NCBI RefSeq assembly: GCF_012027305.1
Contig: NZ_SNUF01000001.1
Coordinates: forward strand, 744,001 to 808,000
Direction of reading: 5' to 3'
DNA: 64,000 nt
From: Thermococcus sp. MAR1
Lineage (GTDB): Archaea > Methanobacteriota_B > Thermococci > Thermococcales > Thermococcaceae
Part shown: positions 17,813 through 26,423 of the stretch, piece by piece
How the letters are laid out: every line of letters begins with the position of its first letter
Numbering within the stretch: the stretch's first letter is position 1
Notes under the pieces: model-generated
Seen by the model: only the letters and a program-made list of their open reading frames with translations
Databases searched by the model: none
What the model was told of the DNA's origin: nothing
Made by a program: the position numbers and the translations under genes

Positions 17813-18522
17813 GGAGGGTTCTCGTCATAGTGAACAAGGAGCTCAAGGAGTACATGCTCAAGCCGGGTTCAATCAGCTGGGGATTGATCTTTCCCCTGGT
17901 GTTCACCCTTGCATTCATTGTCCGATTCGGCGACGTTGACCACCTCGCTCCGGGTTTAATCAGCATCTCATCCCTCTTCGCGACCACGTCCTTTGTTTCA
18001 TCGTCGCTGATCTTCGAAAGACGACTAAAGACGTTCGAGCGCCTTCTCCTGGCCCCAATCAGATACGGGGAGATAGTCATCGCCAAGGTTCTCGTCGCCT
18101 CGCTCTTCGGTCTAATGGTGAGCCTCGTGACACTCCTCCTTGTGAGGTACTTTATGGTGTATCCGGTCTGGAACTGGCCGCTGACGGCCCTCTTCCTCGT
18201 CCTGGCCAACGTGGCCTTCTCCTCCTTCGGCCTTTACGTGTCTCTTGCCGTTGAGAACCCGATAAACGTCATGACGTGGCTCAACCTGCTCAGGCTTCCA
18301 ATGATATTCACCAGCGGGGCACTGGCTTCGCTGACCCTCTTTCCGAAGTGGTTCCGTGCTGTGGGTCTCTTAACGCCCATGACGTACTCTGTTGAAGGTC
18401 TCAGATACTCGATGCTCTACTACTACGACATTGTGGCACCGCTCTACTCCCTTCTGGCCCTCCTCCTTATTGGTCTGGTCTTTATCACACTCTCCGTGAG
18501 GAGGATAAAGGCCCTCTACTGA
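17809..18522 (+). CDS. ABC-2 type permease
   Basis: 237-residue membrane protein with about six hydrophobic segments and the ABC-2 family layout (first segment after a short N-terminus, then a large central block). It should form the channel for the ATPase encoded just upstream. Start ATG 17809 overlaps the ATPase stop and follows GGAGGGTG. The substrate is unknown. Confidence 0.88.
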   Translation: MRRVLVIVNKELKEYMLKPGSISWGLIFPLVFTLAFIVRFGDVDHLAPGLISISSLFATTSFVSSSLIFERRLKTFERLLLAPIRYGEIVIAKVLVASLFGLMVSLVTLLLVRYFMVYPVWNWPLTALFLVLANVAFSSFGLYVSLAVENPINVMTWLNLLRLPMIFTSGALASLTLFPKWFRAVGLLTPMTYSVEGLRYSMLYYYDIVAPLYSLLALLLIGLVFITLSVRRIKALY

Positions 18523-18683
18523 CGTTTTTTCTCTATCCTGAGGACCAAGAAGAGGATTATCATGAATACCGTGATGTAGTAGCTCCACTGGAATGGCACG
18601 AGACCTATTATTCCGAGGGTGTAGATGACCGTGAGGATTATGACAATGACGAGCAGGATTCTGTAGAACGTCTTCCGTTCCAT
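18516..18683 (-). CDS. Small two-helix membrane protein
   Basis: A 55-residue protein starting MERKTFYRILLVIVIILTV with two hydrophobic helices (about 8-28 and 33-50) and a basic end RIEKKRQ. The ATG at 18683 has GGTGGG upstream and a TATA-like gttaaaaagcc 30 nt before that. It overlaps the permease stop by 7 nt on the opposite strand. No family recognised. Confidence 0.6.
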   Translation of the reverse strand: MERKTFYRILLVIVIILTVIYTLGIIGLVPFQWSYYITVFMIILFLVLRIEKKRQ

Positions 18684-18747
18684 CTTCCCACCAGGGAAAT
18701 TTAGAAACTGGCTTTTTAACGGTTGCCCGAAAAGTGAAAATAAAGGT

Positions 18748-20607
18748 TCAGCCTCCAGCCGAGGCAGTGGCGTTGCACGCGAGCGGCTGGGGCTGGTAGC
18801 TGAAGACGTCGGGGTGCAGGTACTCGGCGATCTCCTCAAGGCCGTGAACTATCCTCGGACCGGGTCTCACGACCAGGTTCTCATCGCTGAGGACGTAAAC
18901 GCGTCCGTTCTTGACCGCATCGACCTCGGAGAGTGGACCCGAACAGAGATCCTCGGGTTTTATCCCAGCGTTCGGTGAGATTATGATGACCTCAGGGTTT
19001 CTTGTGATTATCTGCTCCTCACTGGCAACTCCCCATCCACTTACATCATTGAATACGTTCTCGCCGCCGGCTAGGGTTATGAGGTCGTTGACGAAGGTTC
19101 CAGCCCCGGCCGTCCAGTAGCCGTTGTAGTAGCTGAGAATGAAGAACACCCTTGGCTTTGGTTTTCCGGCGACCATTGAGGAAACGTAGCTCACCTTTGC
19201 TTTCATTTCGGCTACCACTGAGTTTGCGCCCTCCTCCCGGTTGGTGACTCTGCCGAGTAGCTTAATTGCATCGTAGATCTCCGTGATGTTCTTGGGGTCA
19301 ACGATTATAACCGGTGCTATCTTTTCAAGACTGCTGAGGATATCTTTTGAAAAACCGTCTGCAACTATTAGGTCAGGCTGAAGCGATGCTATCTTTTCCA
19401 GATTGGCGTACTTGCCGTAGCCGCCTATCCTGGTGATGTTCTTAACCGCCGGCGGGAAGTCGTCGTAGTCGGTAACCCCGACAACCTTGCTTCCAGCGCC
19501 TATATAGAATAGGCTCTCCGTTATGCTCGGTGCGAGCGAGACTATCCTCTCCGGTTCCCTCTCAATGGTGACCTTCCTCCCGGCGAAGTCGGTGATTGCT
19601 AGCGGGTAGCTCACCCTAAAGGCCTCGGGATGGAGGAGCTTCGCGACGCTCTCAAGGCCGAGCACAACGCGGGGGCTGGGGTGTATTAGGTCGTTTTCGT
19701 TCTCGATCATGTAAACCCTGCCCTCTTTGGCGGCTTTTGTGTTCGCCAGCGGCCCGTTGTAAACGTCCTGAACGGTCATGCCGCAGTGCGGAGTAAGTAT
19801 TATGACCTCGGGATCCCTCTCAAGAACCTGCTCGATGCTGACGGCCGGCCAGCCGCTCGTGTCGTTAAAAATGTTCTCCCCGCCGGCCAGCTCAATGACG
19901 TCGCTGATGAAGGTTCCACCGCCGGCCGTCATGAGCGGATCGTTCCAGACGACATAGAAGACCCTGACCTTGGACTCTCCCGACACCATTGAGGCGATAC
20001 CTCTTATCCTCTCCTGGAACTCTGCGGTTACCCTCTTCGCATCCCCTTCAACGTTGAACACCCTGCCCAGAAGGTCAAGCGCCAACGGGATATCATTCAT
20101 ACTGTGGGGGTCAACGACTACGACCGGGGCTATCTTTTCAAGGTCGCCAAGTATCGCAGTCGAGTAGCTATCAACGAGTATAAGATCCGGGTTGAGAGAA
20201 GCAATTACCTCAAGGTTCGCGTACTTGCCGTAGCCGCCTATCCTTGTGACGTTGGCGACCTCCGATGGAAAGTCATCGTAATCCGTAACTCCCACAACCC
20301 TGTCAAAGAGACCAAGGTAATAGAGGTCTTCGGTTATACTCGGCGCGAGGGTCACAACGCGTTTGGGCTCAGATTCTATCGTGACTGTTCTGTTTGCAAA
20401 ATCTGTGACGGTGATGGGGTAGTGGCTCTCCATAGAGGATGTAGTTGTTTTGGATTCAGAGGCACTGGACGTCGTCGTGGTCTGCGGGGAGGAGCTCTCG
20501 CCAGGGCTTCCACTGCCCGTGGTTGTGGTGGCATTTCCGCCGATACAGCCAGCGGCCATGACCGCGCCCAGCAGGAGGAGCATGAGTAAAACGGCGGTCT
20601 TCTTCAT
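18748..20607 (-). CDS. Lipoprotein with two tandem BtuF/FepB-type binding domains
   Basis: About 619 residues. The N-terminus is a lipoprotein signal ending in AAGC, followed by a Thr/Ser-rich linker to about residue 62. Two homologous class III periplasmic-binding domains follow (about 64-330 and 335-605), each with YPITVTDFANRTVTIE / YPLAITDFAGRKVTIE, then LAPSITE, VVGVTDYDDFP and ITRIGGYGKYANLE. Such domains bind cobalamin, heme or Fe-siderophores for ABC importers. Having two in one chain is unusual. No importer permease or ATPase is adjacent. The ATG at 20607 is preferred (AGGTG upstream) and a TATA (tttatata) lies near 20655. Confidence 0.85.
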   Translation of the reverse strand: MKKTAVLLMLLLLGAVMAAGCIGGNATTTTGSGSPGESSSPQTTTTSSASESKTTTSSMESHYPITVTDFANRTVTIESEPKRVVTLAPSITEDLYYLGLFDRVVGVTDYDDFPSEVANVTRIGGYGKYANLEVIASLNPDLILVDSYSTAILGDLEKIAPVVVVDPHSMNDIPLALDLLGRVFNVEGDAKRVTAEFQERIRGIASMVSGESKVRVFYVVWNDPLMTAGGGTFISDVIELAGGENIFNDTSGWPAVSIEQVLERDPEVIILTPHCGMTVQDVYNGPLANTKAAKEGRVYMIENENDLIHPSPRVVLGLESVAKLLHPEAFRVSYPLAITDFAGRKVTIEREPERIVSLAPSITESLFYIGAGSKVVGVTDYDDFPPAVKNITRIGGYGKYANLEKIASLQPDLIVADGFSKDILSSLEKIAPVIIVDPKNITEIYDAIKLLGRVTNREEGANSVVAEMKAKVSYVSSMVAGKPKPRVFFILSYYNGYWTAGAGTFVNDLITLAGGENVFNDVSGWGVASEEQIITRNPEVIIISPNAGIKPEDLCSGPLSEVDAVKNGRVYVLSDENLVVRPGPRIVHGLEEIAEYLHPDVFSYQPQPLACNATASAGG

Positions 20608-20702
20608 CTGCATCACCTGGATTATTTGTCCATCACTGATTTGGCCGAGGGTATATAAAGTTGTTGGATATTTTTACCATCAGGGAAAAAGAAGGGAGGA
20701 CA

Positions 20703-21914
20703 TCACGGCCTCTTGATGATCAGGAACATCAGGACCGCAGCCCCTATGAGCAGAACAACGATGACCCCTACGATCCAGGGAGGTATTCCCCCAGAGGTCG
20801 ACGTTGTTGTGGTGGTGACGTTTGGGGTCGTCCTCTCCTCTGTGGTGGTTGTTGTGGTAGTTGGGACGGGGGACGTGCTGTGGGTCATAGTGGTTGTCGT
20901 TGTCGTTTTTGGAGCAGTGGTTGTCGTCGTTGTCTCCACCGCGGGCTTCATCTTAGAGGCCTCAAGGGTAGCCCACTGGAGAAGGTTTGTAACGAACTGC
21001 TGGCCGTCGAAGAGGTAGTTGCCGTATCTGTTAACCCATATCGGCACCGGGCTGCCGTAGGGGCTTTCGGCGCTGACTATGAGAATGCTCTCCGCCCCGT
21101 TGGGAAGCTCTACAAACTCCGCCGCTAGGAGGGTGAACAGTCCCTGCTCCCATGCCTTGTACACCCTAGCCTCCGGGGGATAGTCGTCCTCTATCACTCC
21201 GTTGCCGCTGGTTGTGACTATTCTATAGACGCCATCCGGAACCTCGCCCGCCACTAGGGGGTGCCATCTTCCATCTCCGTCCACCCACGCCAGGACGCCT
21301 GGTTCATGGAAGAGGACCTTGCCAATTTCCCCCTGGTACCCCCTGTTGAGAACGTTCGCGTCGGGAGTTTCAAGGTCAACCCTCACGAAGCCAGAAACGT
21401 AGGCACTTTTTCCAGCGTTGCTGAACGTATCCTTTGCCGTGGCGTAGTCTATTCTGAGCTTTGCCCCAGGTATAGCGGAGAGGAGTTCGTTGGCGTTGCG
21501 CTGTACGTAGGCGCTCTCCTTCCTGTCGCAGTCTCCGGAGACCCACAGGACCTTCCCTCCCTCCGAGAACCACCTCACGATGGCGGCTATTTCATCCTGT
21601 GAGAGACCCTCCCACAGCTGTCCGATTATCAGAACGTCCACGTTTTTCAGAGTGTCGTATGTTATGGTGCTTCCCAAATGGATGACCTTTGCCTTTCTTA
21701 GCTCCGGGCTGTACCCTATGTAGCCCCAATCGTACCATGATAGGGTTGGTATGATACCTTCTGCAACAATTCGCCCGGTTGTTGGGTCGACTATCGGTGA
21801 GACGAGTGCCACCGTTCCCTCATCATGTGAAACATCAACCGCTATGCTTGTGGCACTAACATACTGGGACAGGAGAACGACGAAAAGAATCAACGTGATT
21901 GACAGCTTTCCCAT
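20703..21914 (-). CDS. Secreted surface protein, GATase1-like domain, Thr-rich stalk
   Basis: 403 residues: signal peptide (1-21), an ectodomain with a Rossmann-like pattern (TLKNVDVLIIGQLWEGLS, AAIVRWFSEGGKVLWVSGD) resembling DUF4350/GldG-type glutamine-amidotransferase-like domains, a Thr-rich stalk (about 325-375), and one C-terminal membrane helix ending in KRP. The layout is that of a protein held in the membrane with its domain outside the S-layer. It precedes the tandem binding lipoprotein on the same strand, but that gene has its own TATA. Function unknown. Confidence 0.7.
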   Translation of the reverse strand: MGKLSITLILFVVLLSQYVSATSIAVDVSHDEGTVALVSPIVDPTTGRIVAEGIIPTLSWYDWGYIGYSPELRKAKVIHLGSTITYDTLKNVDVLIIGQLWEGLSQDEIAAIVRWFSEGGKVLWVSGDCDRKESAYVQRNANELLSAIPGAKLRIDYATAKDTFSNAGKSAYVSGFVRVDLETPDANVLNRGYQGEIGKVLFHEPGVLAWVDGDGRWHPLVAGEVPDGVYRIVTTSGNGVIEDDYPPEARVYKAWEQGLFTLLAAEFVELPNGAESILIVSAESPYGSPVPIWVNRYGNYLFDGQQFVTNLLQWATLEASKMKPAVETTTTTTAPKTTTTTTMTHSTSPVPTTTTTTTEERTTPNVTTTTTSTSGGIPPWIVGVIVVLLIGAAVLMFLIIKRP

Positions 21915-22009
21915 TGGCCACCCCCCGCCTCTTATTCGGCCTTTAAAAATACTGGGGTGGTAAACGATAAAAACGTTTCCAAAATTGGATAAAGGCCGTG
22001 GGAAGAATA

Positions 22010-22582
22010 TTACTCTTTCCCCTTTCCGATTCTAAATATGTCTACTCTGGTGATGATGCCTTCAACTTTCCCCTCCCTGTTCTGAACCAGAACCGCGGGG
22101 TGCTCTTCAAGGAGGTACTTAACGACCTCAAGATCCTCGTCCTCGTTTACTATTGGGAAAGGTTCCTCCATTACCTCCATAACCTTTCGGTCATAGATGT
22201 CCTCATACTCAAGGCTCTGTCTTACCAGTGTCCTCTCGGTCACCGAACCGACGACTTTGTTTCCGGCTATGACCGGAATCTGGGAGATGTTGTGCTCGTT
22301 CATTATCCTGATGACGTTTTCAACAAGCTCGTAGGGCTTGACCGAGATAACCGGAGAAGACATGACGTCCTTTGCCTTAAGCTGGGCCTTCTTGCATTCC
22401 AACAGAGCCTGAAGAATCCGATTGAATGTTGAGAGCCTGGGGTCAACCTTCCCCGCCTCAAGTTTGGCGATGTAAGCCTGGGTTACGCCCGCCTTTTCAG
22501 CGAGCTCCTCCTGGGTTATGTCGAGTTCCTTCCTGATTCGCCTTATCTCCCTTGGGTCTATCGGGCGGGGGATTATCACCAT
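22010..22582 (-). CDS. HTH-XRE and CBS-pair regulator
   Basis: 190 residues: a Cro/C1-type helix-turn-helix (about 12-62, ITQEELAEKAGVTQAYIAKLE) followed by two CBS motifs (about 68-185) of the type that bind adenine nucleotides or SAM. This is a known archaeal regulator architecture, proposed to couple energy status to transcription. Target genes unknown. A TATA-like acttataac lies about 35 nt upstream of the ATG. Confidence 0.88.
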   Translation of the reverse strand: MVIIPRPIDPREIRRIRKELDITQEELAEKAGVTQAYIAKLEAGKVDPRLSTFNRILQALLECKKAQLKAKDVMSSPVISVKPYELVENVIRIMNEHNISQIPVIAGNKVVGSVTERTLVRQSLEYEDIYDRKVMEVMEEPFPIVNEDEDLEVVKYLLEEHPAVLVQNREGKVEGIITRVDIFRIGKGKE

Positions 22583-22647
22583 ACATAACCACCAGTTATT
22601 TATTTCAGTCTCGGAAGTTATAAGTCTTCCTCAGAAGGGCGTCGAAG

Positions 22648-22813
22648 TGTGGGCCGGGTACAGAGGCCCGCGTTCATTCGCTCGCGCGGGTGGATGCTCC
22701 CGGCCCTGTGGGCTCGGCGTGAGCACGCTCCGCTCACGGAACCCGATGCCTCGCGGAGGCGGGTTGACCGAGCCCATGAGGAGACGCATTGTCCCCTCAC
22801 TGTCGGCAGTCAC
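22648..22813 (-). ncRNA. H/ACA-like guide RNA with two ACA-flanked hairpins
   Basis: On the minus strand two long hairpins are each followed directly by ACA. The first is closed by GGGCTCGG (22775-22768) and CCGAGCCC (22717-22710), with ACA at 22709-22707. The second is closed by GGGCCGGG (22706-22699) and CCCGGCCC (22658-22651), with ACA at 22650-22648. In the second, an inner stem CCCGCG/CGCGGG leaves a symmetric 8+8 nt pocket (AGCATCCA and CCTCTGTA), as in a pseudouridylation pocket, and the loop CGAGCGAATGAA can form a K-loop. The 5' part has another small hairpin. A minus-strand TATA (22830-22843) fits. The first hairpin's interior is branched, which is less typical. Confidence 0.72.
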
Positions 22814-22829
22814 CTCTAGAACTGAAGGC

Positions 22830-22843
22830 CTTAAAAAGTTAAG
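22830..22843 (-). promoter_or_regulatory. TATA-like promoter of H/ACA-like RNA
   Basis: Minus strand AACTTTTTAAGGCC overlaps the end of the EamA gene and would start transcription near 22812, at the 5' end of the structured region. Confidence 0.5.
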
Positions 22844-23708
22844 CCGTCGAGATGAGTATCACTCCGAGAACCGCGAGGATAAGACCCTCGAGTATCTTCT
22901 TGTTCGGCGGCTCCTTTAGGAGGGCTATCGCGAGGGCGGAGGCTATTATCGGATTCACCGCCGATACCGGGGCAGCTATCTGGGAGCCCACTTTGTTTAT
23001 CGAGTAGACGAAGAGGTACTGGCCGAGCATTAGACCCGTAACTGCCGCGCCGATGAGGAGCAGGGCCTCCCTCAGGGTTATCCCCCTCACCTCCGCCCCG
23101 TATTTGGGGAGGAAGAAGGAGACCCCGACCGCCGCAAACATCATCCTTATCCCAGCCAGCGGGAGGACGTCTATGCTGGTAGTCAGCCAGTCCATCGTCA
23201 GGATTGCAAAGCTCCATGAGAGCGGGGCAAGGAGCGCGAATACGAAGCCCCTGGGGTCAATTCTCTCTTCCTCTTCCGCCCGCCGGACAACAACTATGGC
23301 CGTGACGACGAGAACGGCCCCGATTATCACCTGTGGGCTTATCTTCCTGCCTAGAAAAAGGAACGCCCACAGTATTGCCCAGAGAGGGTACGTGGAGGTT
23401 ATTGGAACCGTCCTCGAAACGCCCATCATCTTCAGGGCGTTCAGGTAGAAGTAATCGCCGATAACGAAGCCGAAGAGACCCGAAACAAAGGCTACCGCCA
23501 GGAGGGTCGGGGATAACTGGGCTATCTGGGAGAAGGTGCCGTTTATCCAGAATACGGCGGCGAACATCACTGCAACTGCGTAAAGTCGGAATATATTGGC
23601 TGCAACCGGGCTTTTGTCCCTCATGCCAACTTTTACCAGTATCGTGGAGGCCGCCCATGAAACCGCGGAGCCCAGTGCGGCTAGAACACCGAGGATTACG
23701 CCGTCCAT
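22839..23708 (-). CDS. EamA/DMT family transporter
   Basis: 289-residue drug/metabolite transporter with ten hydrophobic segments in two EamA repeats; the first starts LGVLAALGSAVSWAASTILV and the second near residue 155 (FVFALLAPLSWSFAILTMDWL). Substrate cannot be predicted. It has its own start (ATG) with ccggttctcacc upstream on the coding strand and a TATA near 23735. Confidence 0.9.
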   Translation of the reverse strand: MDGVILGVLAALGSAVSWAASTILVKVGMRDKSPVAANIFRLYAVAVMFAAVFWINGTFSQIAQLSPTLLAVAFVSGLFGFVIGDYFYLNALKMMGVSRTVPITSTYPLWAILWAFLFLGRKISPQVIIGAVLVVTAIVVVRRAEEEERIDPRGFVFALLAPLSWSFAILTMDWLTTSIDVLPLAGIRMMFAAVGVSFFLPKYGAEVRGITLREALLLIGAAVTGLMLGQYLFVYSINKVGSQIAAPVSAVNPIIASALAIALLKEPPNKKILEGLILAVLGVILISTA

Positions 23709-23766
23709 GGTGAGAACCGGTGACGTTTAGCTTAAAAACTTAGCGTTTCGATGAAGAACGAATAAT

Positions 23767-24690
23767 TCACATGACCATTGCCAGGGGTAGGGTGTAAAAC
23801 CACTCCCCGTCAACCCAGATGTCGAGAACTTTGCCGGGCCTGTAGTTCTTCCGGGCGAAGTACAGGATGTAGGCGTAGCCGTTTAGAATCGCAAAGACCA
23901 GCGCAGGCAGGTACTTCCCAAAGTATCCAAGGCTGTGGGCCACTACAATCCAGGGTATGAATGTTGAGTTCAGTAGTAGCAGCAGTGCCCTGCTATTTTC
24001 CAGCCCCAGCTTCACGGGGATCGTCTGTATGCCGTTTATCCTGTCCCCCTCGATGTCCCTGACGTCGAAGAGTATCGTGTTTATCAGACTCTTCATGAAG
24101 AAGAAGTAGTAGATGAGGGCGACTTTTTGGAGTGCAACCCCGCTGGCGACCAGATACGGGAGGAACGCCGTTCCGTTCGCCCAGGTGACGGCTATTATCA
24201 GGTTCTTGACCCCCGTGATGTCCTTGAGCCTCGGATAACCTGGGAACAGCCTGATGCTGTAGAGGGCGCCTGCAACTATTGGGAACAGGACGACCAGGAC
24301 AGCCAACGGGCTCGTGAGGGCGCTCAATAAAACGGCCAGAACGAGGGACAACACCACCGCATACTTGAGGGCTTTGGCGACTCTCTTCACGTAGCCGACC
24401 CTCTCCGGGTTATTGACTTCGTCCTCCTTGATGTCGGTTAGTTTGTTGATGCCGTAGACGCTGAAGACGAGGAGGAAAGTGGCCGCTAGAAGGTTCCATC
24501 GGGGAGCCACACCATAGAGCAGAAAGGAAAGGCACAGTTTAAACACGCCACTTACAGCCAGAAACACCGATGTGGAGATGAGAAAATTGAACAAACTCAA
24601 AACTAACCCAAAGCCTGAGCTGACGGCGTTTCCAACGCCGCCTCCCTGCGAGTACCTGGTGTAATCAAATGATAGTCTCATACCCTTCAT
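23767..24690 (-). CDS. UbiA family prenyltransferase
   Basis: 307-residue polytopic membrane enzyme. Two Asp-rich motifs that bind prenyl diphosphate via Mg2+ are visible: NKLTDIKEDEVNNP (about 82-95) and DVRDIEGDR (about 208-216). In archaea, family members make ether lipids (DGGGP synthase), heme or quinone derivatives. The first motif lacks the exact NxxxDxxxD of characterised DGGGP synthases, so the acceptor is open. The preceding gene is a regulator 19 nt away in the transcribed direction, suggesting a shared transcript. Confidence 0.85.
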   Translation of the reverse strand: MKGMRLSFDYTRYSQGGGVGNAVSSGFGLVLSLFNFLISTSVFLAVSGVFKLCLSFLLYGVAPRWNLLAATFLLVFSVYGINKLTDIKEDEVNNPERVGYVKRVAKALKYAVVLSLVLAVLLSALTSPLAVLVVLFPIVAGALYSIRLFPGYPRLKDITGVKNLIIAVTWANGTAFLPYLVASGVALQKVALIYYFFFMKSLINTILFDVRDIEGDRINGIQTIPVKLGLENSRALLLLLNSTFIPWIVVAHSLGYFGKYLPALVFAILNGYAYILYFARKNYRPGKVLDIWVDGEWFYTLPLAMVM

Positions 24691-24709
24691 TAATCCGTGA
24701 TTAAACCAG

Positions 24710-25504
24710 TTAGATAACCCTCTCGGCCCTCCTCTTGTAGTGCTCGAAGAGTTCTAGCCCCCACCTCTTAGCCTGCTCGCTGGTGCTGATCAGGTCGTTC
24801 ATCATGTCATAGGTCCCATTGGGAAGGAACAGGCCCAGGGACAGGAAATTATTGGTCACCGTGAAAGCGACCTTCGGATTCTCGTCTATAACGTATAGCC
24901 TGACGTTCGGGAGGTTTCGGACCTTCTCAACGGCCTCTGGGGCAGATAGCTCAACCAGTTTCTCGTACACGGTTCTGGTCGTTATTATCTCGATGTCCAC
25001 GTCCTCCCCAAACGCCAGTTCCAGAAACTCCTCGGGGTAATCGGCAAACAGTATCGGGGAGACCCCCTTAATCCATTTGGACGTCCTTATGAGCTCCATG
25101 TAGATTTCGTGGGGCAGCTTCAGGTACTCCGGCGTCGTGGTATGAAGCTCTGAATCCTTCAGCTCACCTATCCTCAGCAGAAGCTCTTTGGGGATGCCGC
25201 TCAAATCGTGGGAGAGCCAGAACTCCTCAAACTTCCGGATGCTCTCCAGCGCCTCCATTATGTTTTTCACCTGAAGGGACACGAGGTAGCCCAGGTTGGT
25301 GAGCTGGTACTGCTTGGTCTCGGGGTCTTGGATTATGAGCATCTCATCCATAAGGTCGCTGAGTGCGTGTGAGATTGTGGATTTGGTCGAGCCCACTTGA
25401 CCGTGAATCTCGCCCAGGGTTTTTGGCCCCTCCGAGAGAGCAAGCAACACTTTATGGCGCACGCTGGATGTTATAACCATTTTGAGCACGTTTTCAGGAT
25501 TCAT
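24710..25504 (-). CDS. FilR1-like winged-helix transcription regulator
   Basis: 264 residues: N-terminal winged helix (about 12-75, LGEIHGQVGSTKSTISHALS) and a C-terminal DUF1724/FilR1 middle-type domain (about 125-255). Related methanogen proteins control filament formation and methanogenesis genes, possibly through an acyl-homoserine-lactone-like signal. Upstream of the UbiA gene on the same strand and divergent from the KaiC-like gene, so either may be a target. Confidence 0.8.
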   Translation of the reverse strand: MNPENVLKMVITSSVRHKVLLALSEGPKTLGEIHGQVGSTKSTISHALSDLMDEMLIIQDPETKQYQLTNLGYLVSLQVKNIMEALESIRKFEEFWLSHDLSGIPKELLLRIGELKDSELHTTTPEYLKLPHEIYMELIRTSKWIKGVSPILFADYPEEFLELAFGEDVDIEIITTRTVYEKLVELSAPEAVEKVRNLPNVRLYVIDENPKVAFTVTNNFLSLGLFLPNGTYDMMNDLISTSEQAKRWGLELFEHYKRRAERVI

Positions 25505-25604
25505 GGCTTCTCCTCCCGTTCTTTTTTGGTTATCCTCCTAATAAACTTTTCTCGAACCGGGAATTCTTGTTTAATCAGAACAATTTTGTTGCCAGAGAGC
25601 AAAA

Positions 25605-25616
25605 ATGTTATATACC
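25605..25616 (+). promoter_or_regulatory. TATA box of KaiC-like gene
   Basis: The sequence atgttatatacc is a strong TATA. Transcription start predicted near 25637 leaves almost no leader, so translation from 25638 or 25647 would be near-leaderless. Confidence 0.55.
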
Positions 25617-25646
25617 CAAACGTACAAATGGTGTAGCGTGAAACAC

Positions 25647-26387
25647 ATGAAGGTGGTAACGTCTGGAATAGACTACATAGATACCGCTGTTGGCGGTGGA
25701 ATCGTGAAGAATTCCAGCTTGCTGGTCATTTACGACTCTTTCTCTCTAGGCTGGGCGTTGCCCTTTGAAATACTGAAGCGCCAGATATCCAACGGAGTCC
25801 TGGGAATCATCATAAACTACAACCTTCCCCTTCCAAGGCTGATCCTGCGCGCCAACTCCGCGGGTCTTGATATAGAAGAGGAAGGGGAGAAAGGAAACCT
25901 CGTCATAATTGACGTTTTCGGCTCGAGATATGGATTCAATCACTTAGAGGATTACGTTTACAGGATAGAGGGTTTCAACCCCGAGACCTACATTCCGAAG
26001 CTTGAGCAGATATACAGGGAGATATTCAGAAAAACCGACAAGACGGAGGTCGTTGATTTTGTGTTCTCGCTCGATGGGATGGCCTTCGAAATCGGCGAGG
26101 AAAGAAGCATAAAGCTCATCAAGCGTCTTCTCTCCAACCGCATCATAAACGGTAGGCACCTCTTTTCGCTGTACCTCCTCGGAGCCGATAGGGTTTCCAA
26201 GGGATTCCTCTCCTGGAACATCGAGTTCAACGATTACGTGCTTGAATTCTCAAGCAAGAAGGGTGACTATGGAATCTCCGAGCAGATGTACGTCCTCAAG
26301 TCCCCCCTGGCCAAGTTCGAGCCCAAGGCTTACAGGTACGATATCAAACACCAGGACATTATGCCGCTCGCTGCTCCACGGGGCTGA
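25647..26387 (+). CDS. KaiC/RecA-like protein without P-loop
   Basis: About 246 residues. The opening VTSGIDYIDTAVGGGIVKNS follows the pattern of archaeal KaiC/RadB-like ATPases, but the Walker A position reads YDSFSLGWA instead of GxxGxGK[ST]. The Walker B-like strand survives (NLVIIDVFGS). It therefore probably binds no ATP by the usual loop and may be structural or regulatory. ATG 25647 is used; GTG 25638 (nearer to a GGTG site) is an alternative. Ends near a C/D RNA. Confidence 0.65.
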   Translation: MKVVTSGIDYIDTAVGGGIVKNSSLLVIYDSFSLGWALPFEILKRQISNGVLGIIINYNLPLPRLILRANSAGLDIEEEGEKGNLVIIDVFGSRYGFNHLEDYVYRIEGFNPETYIPKLEQIYREIFRKTDKTEVVDFVFSLDGMAFEIGEERSIKLIKRLLSNRIINGRHLFSLYLLGADRVSKGFLSWNIEFNDYVLEFSSKKGDYGISEQMYVLKSPLAKFEPKAYRYDIKHQDIMPLAAPRG

Positions 26388-26423
26388 GGGGGCAGGATTA
26401 TAAACCCTCGGACACGAAGCAAA

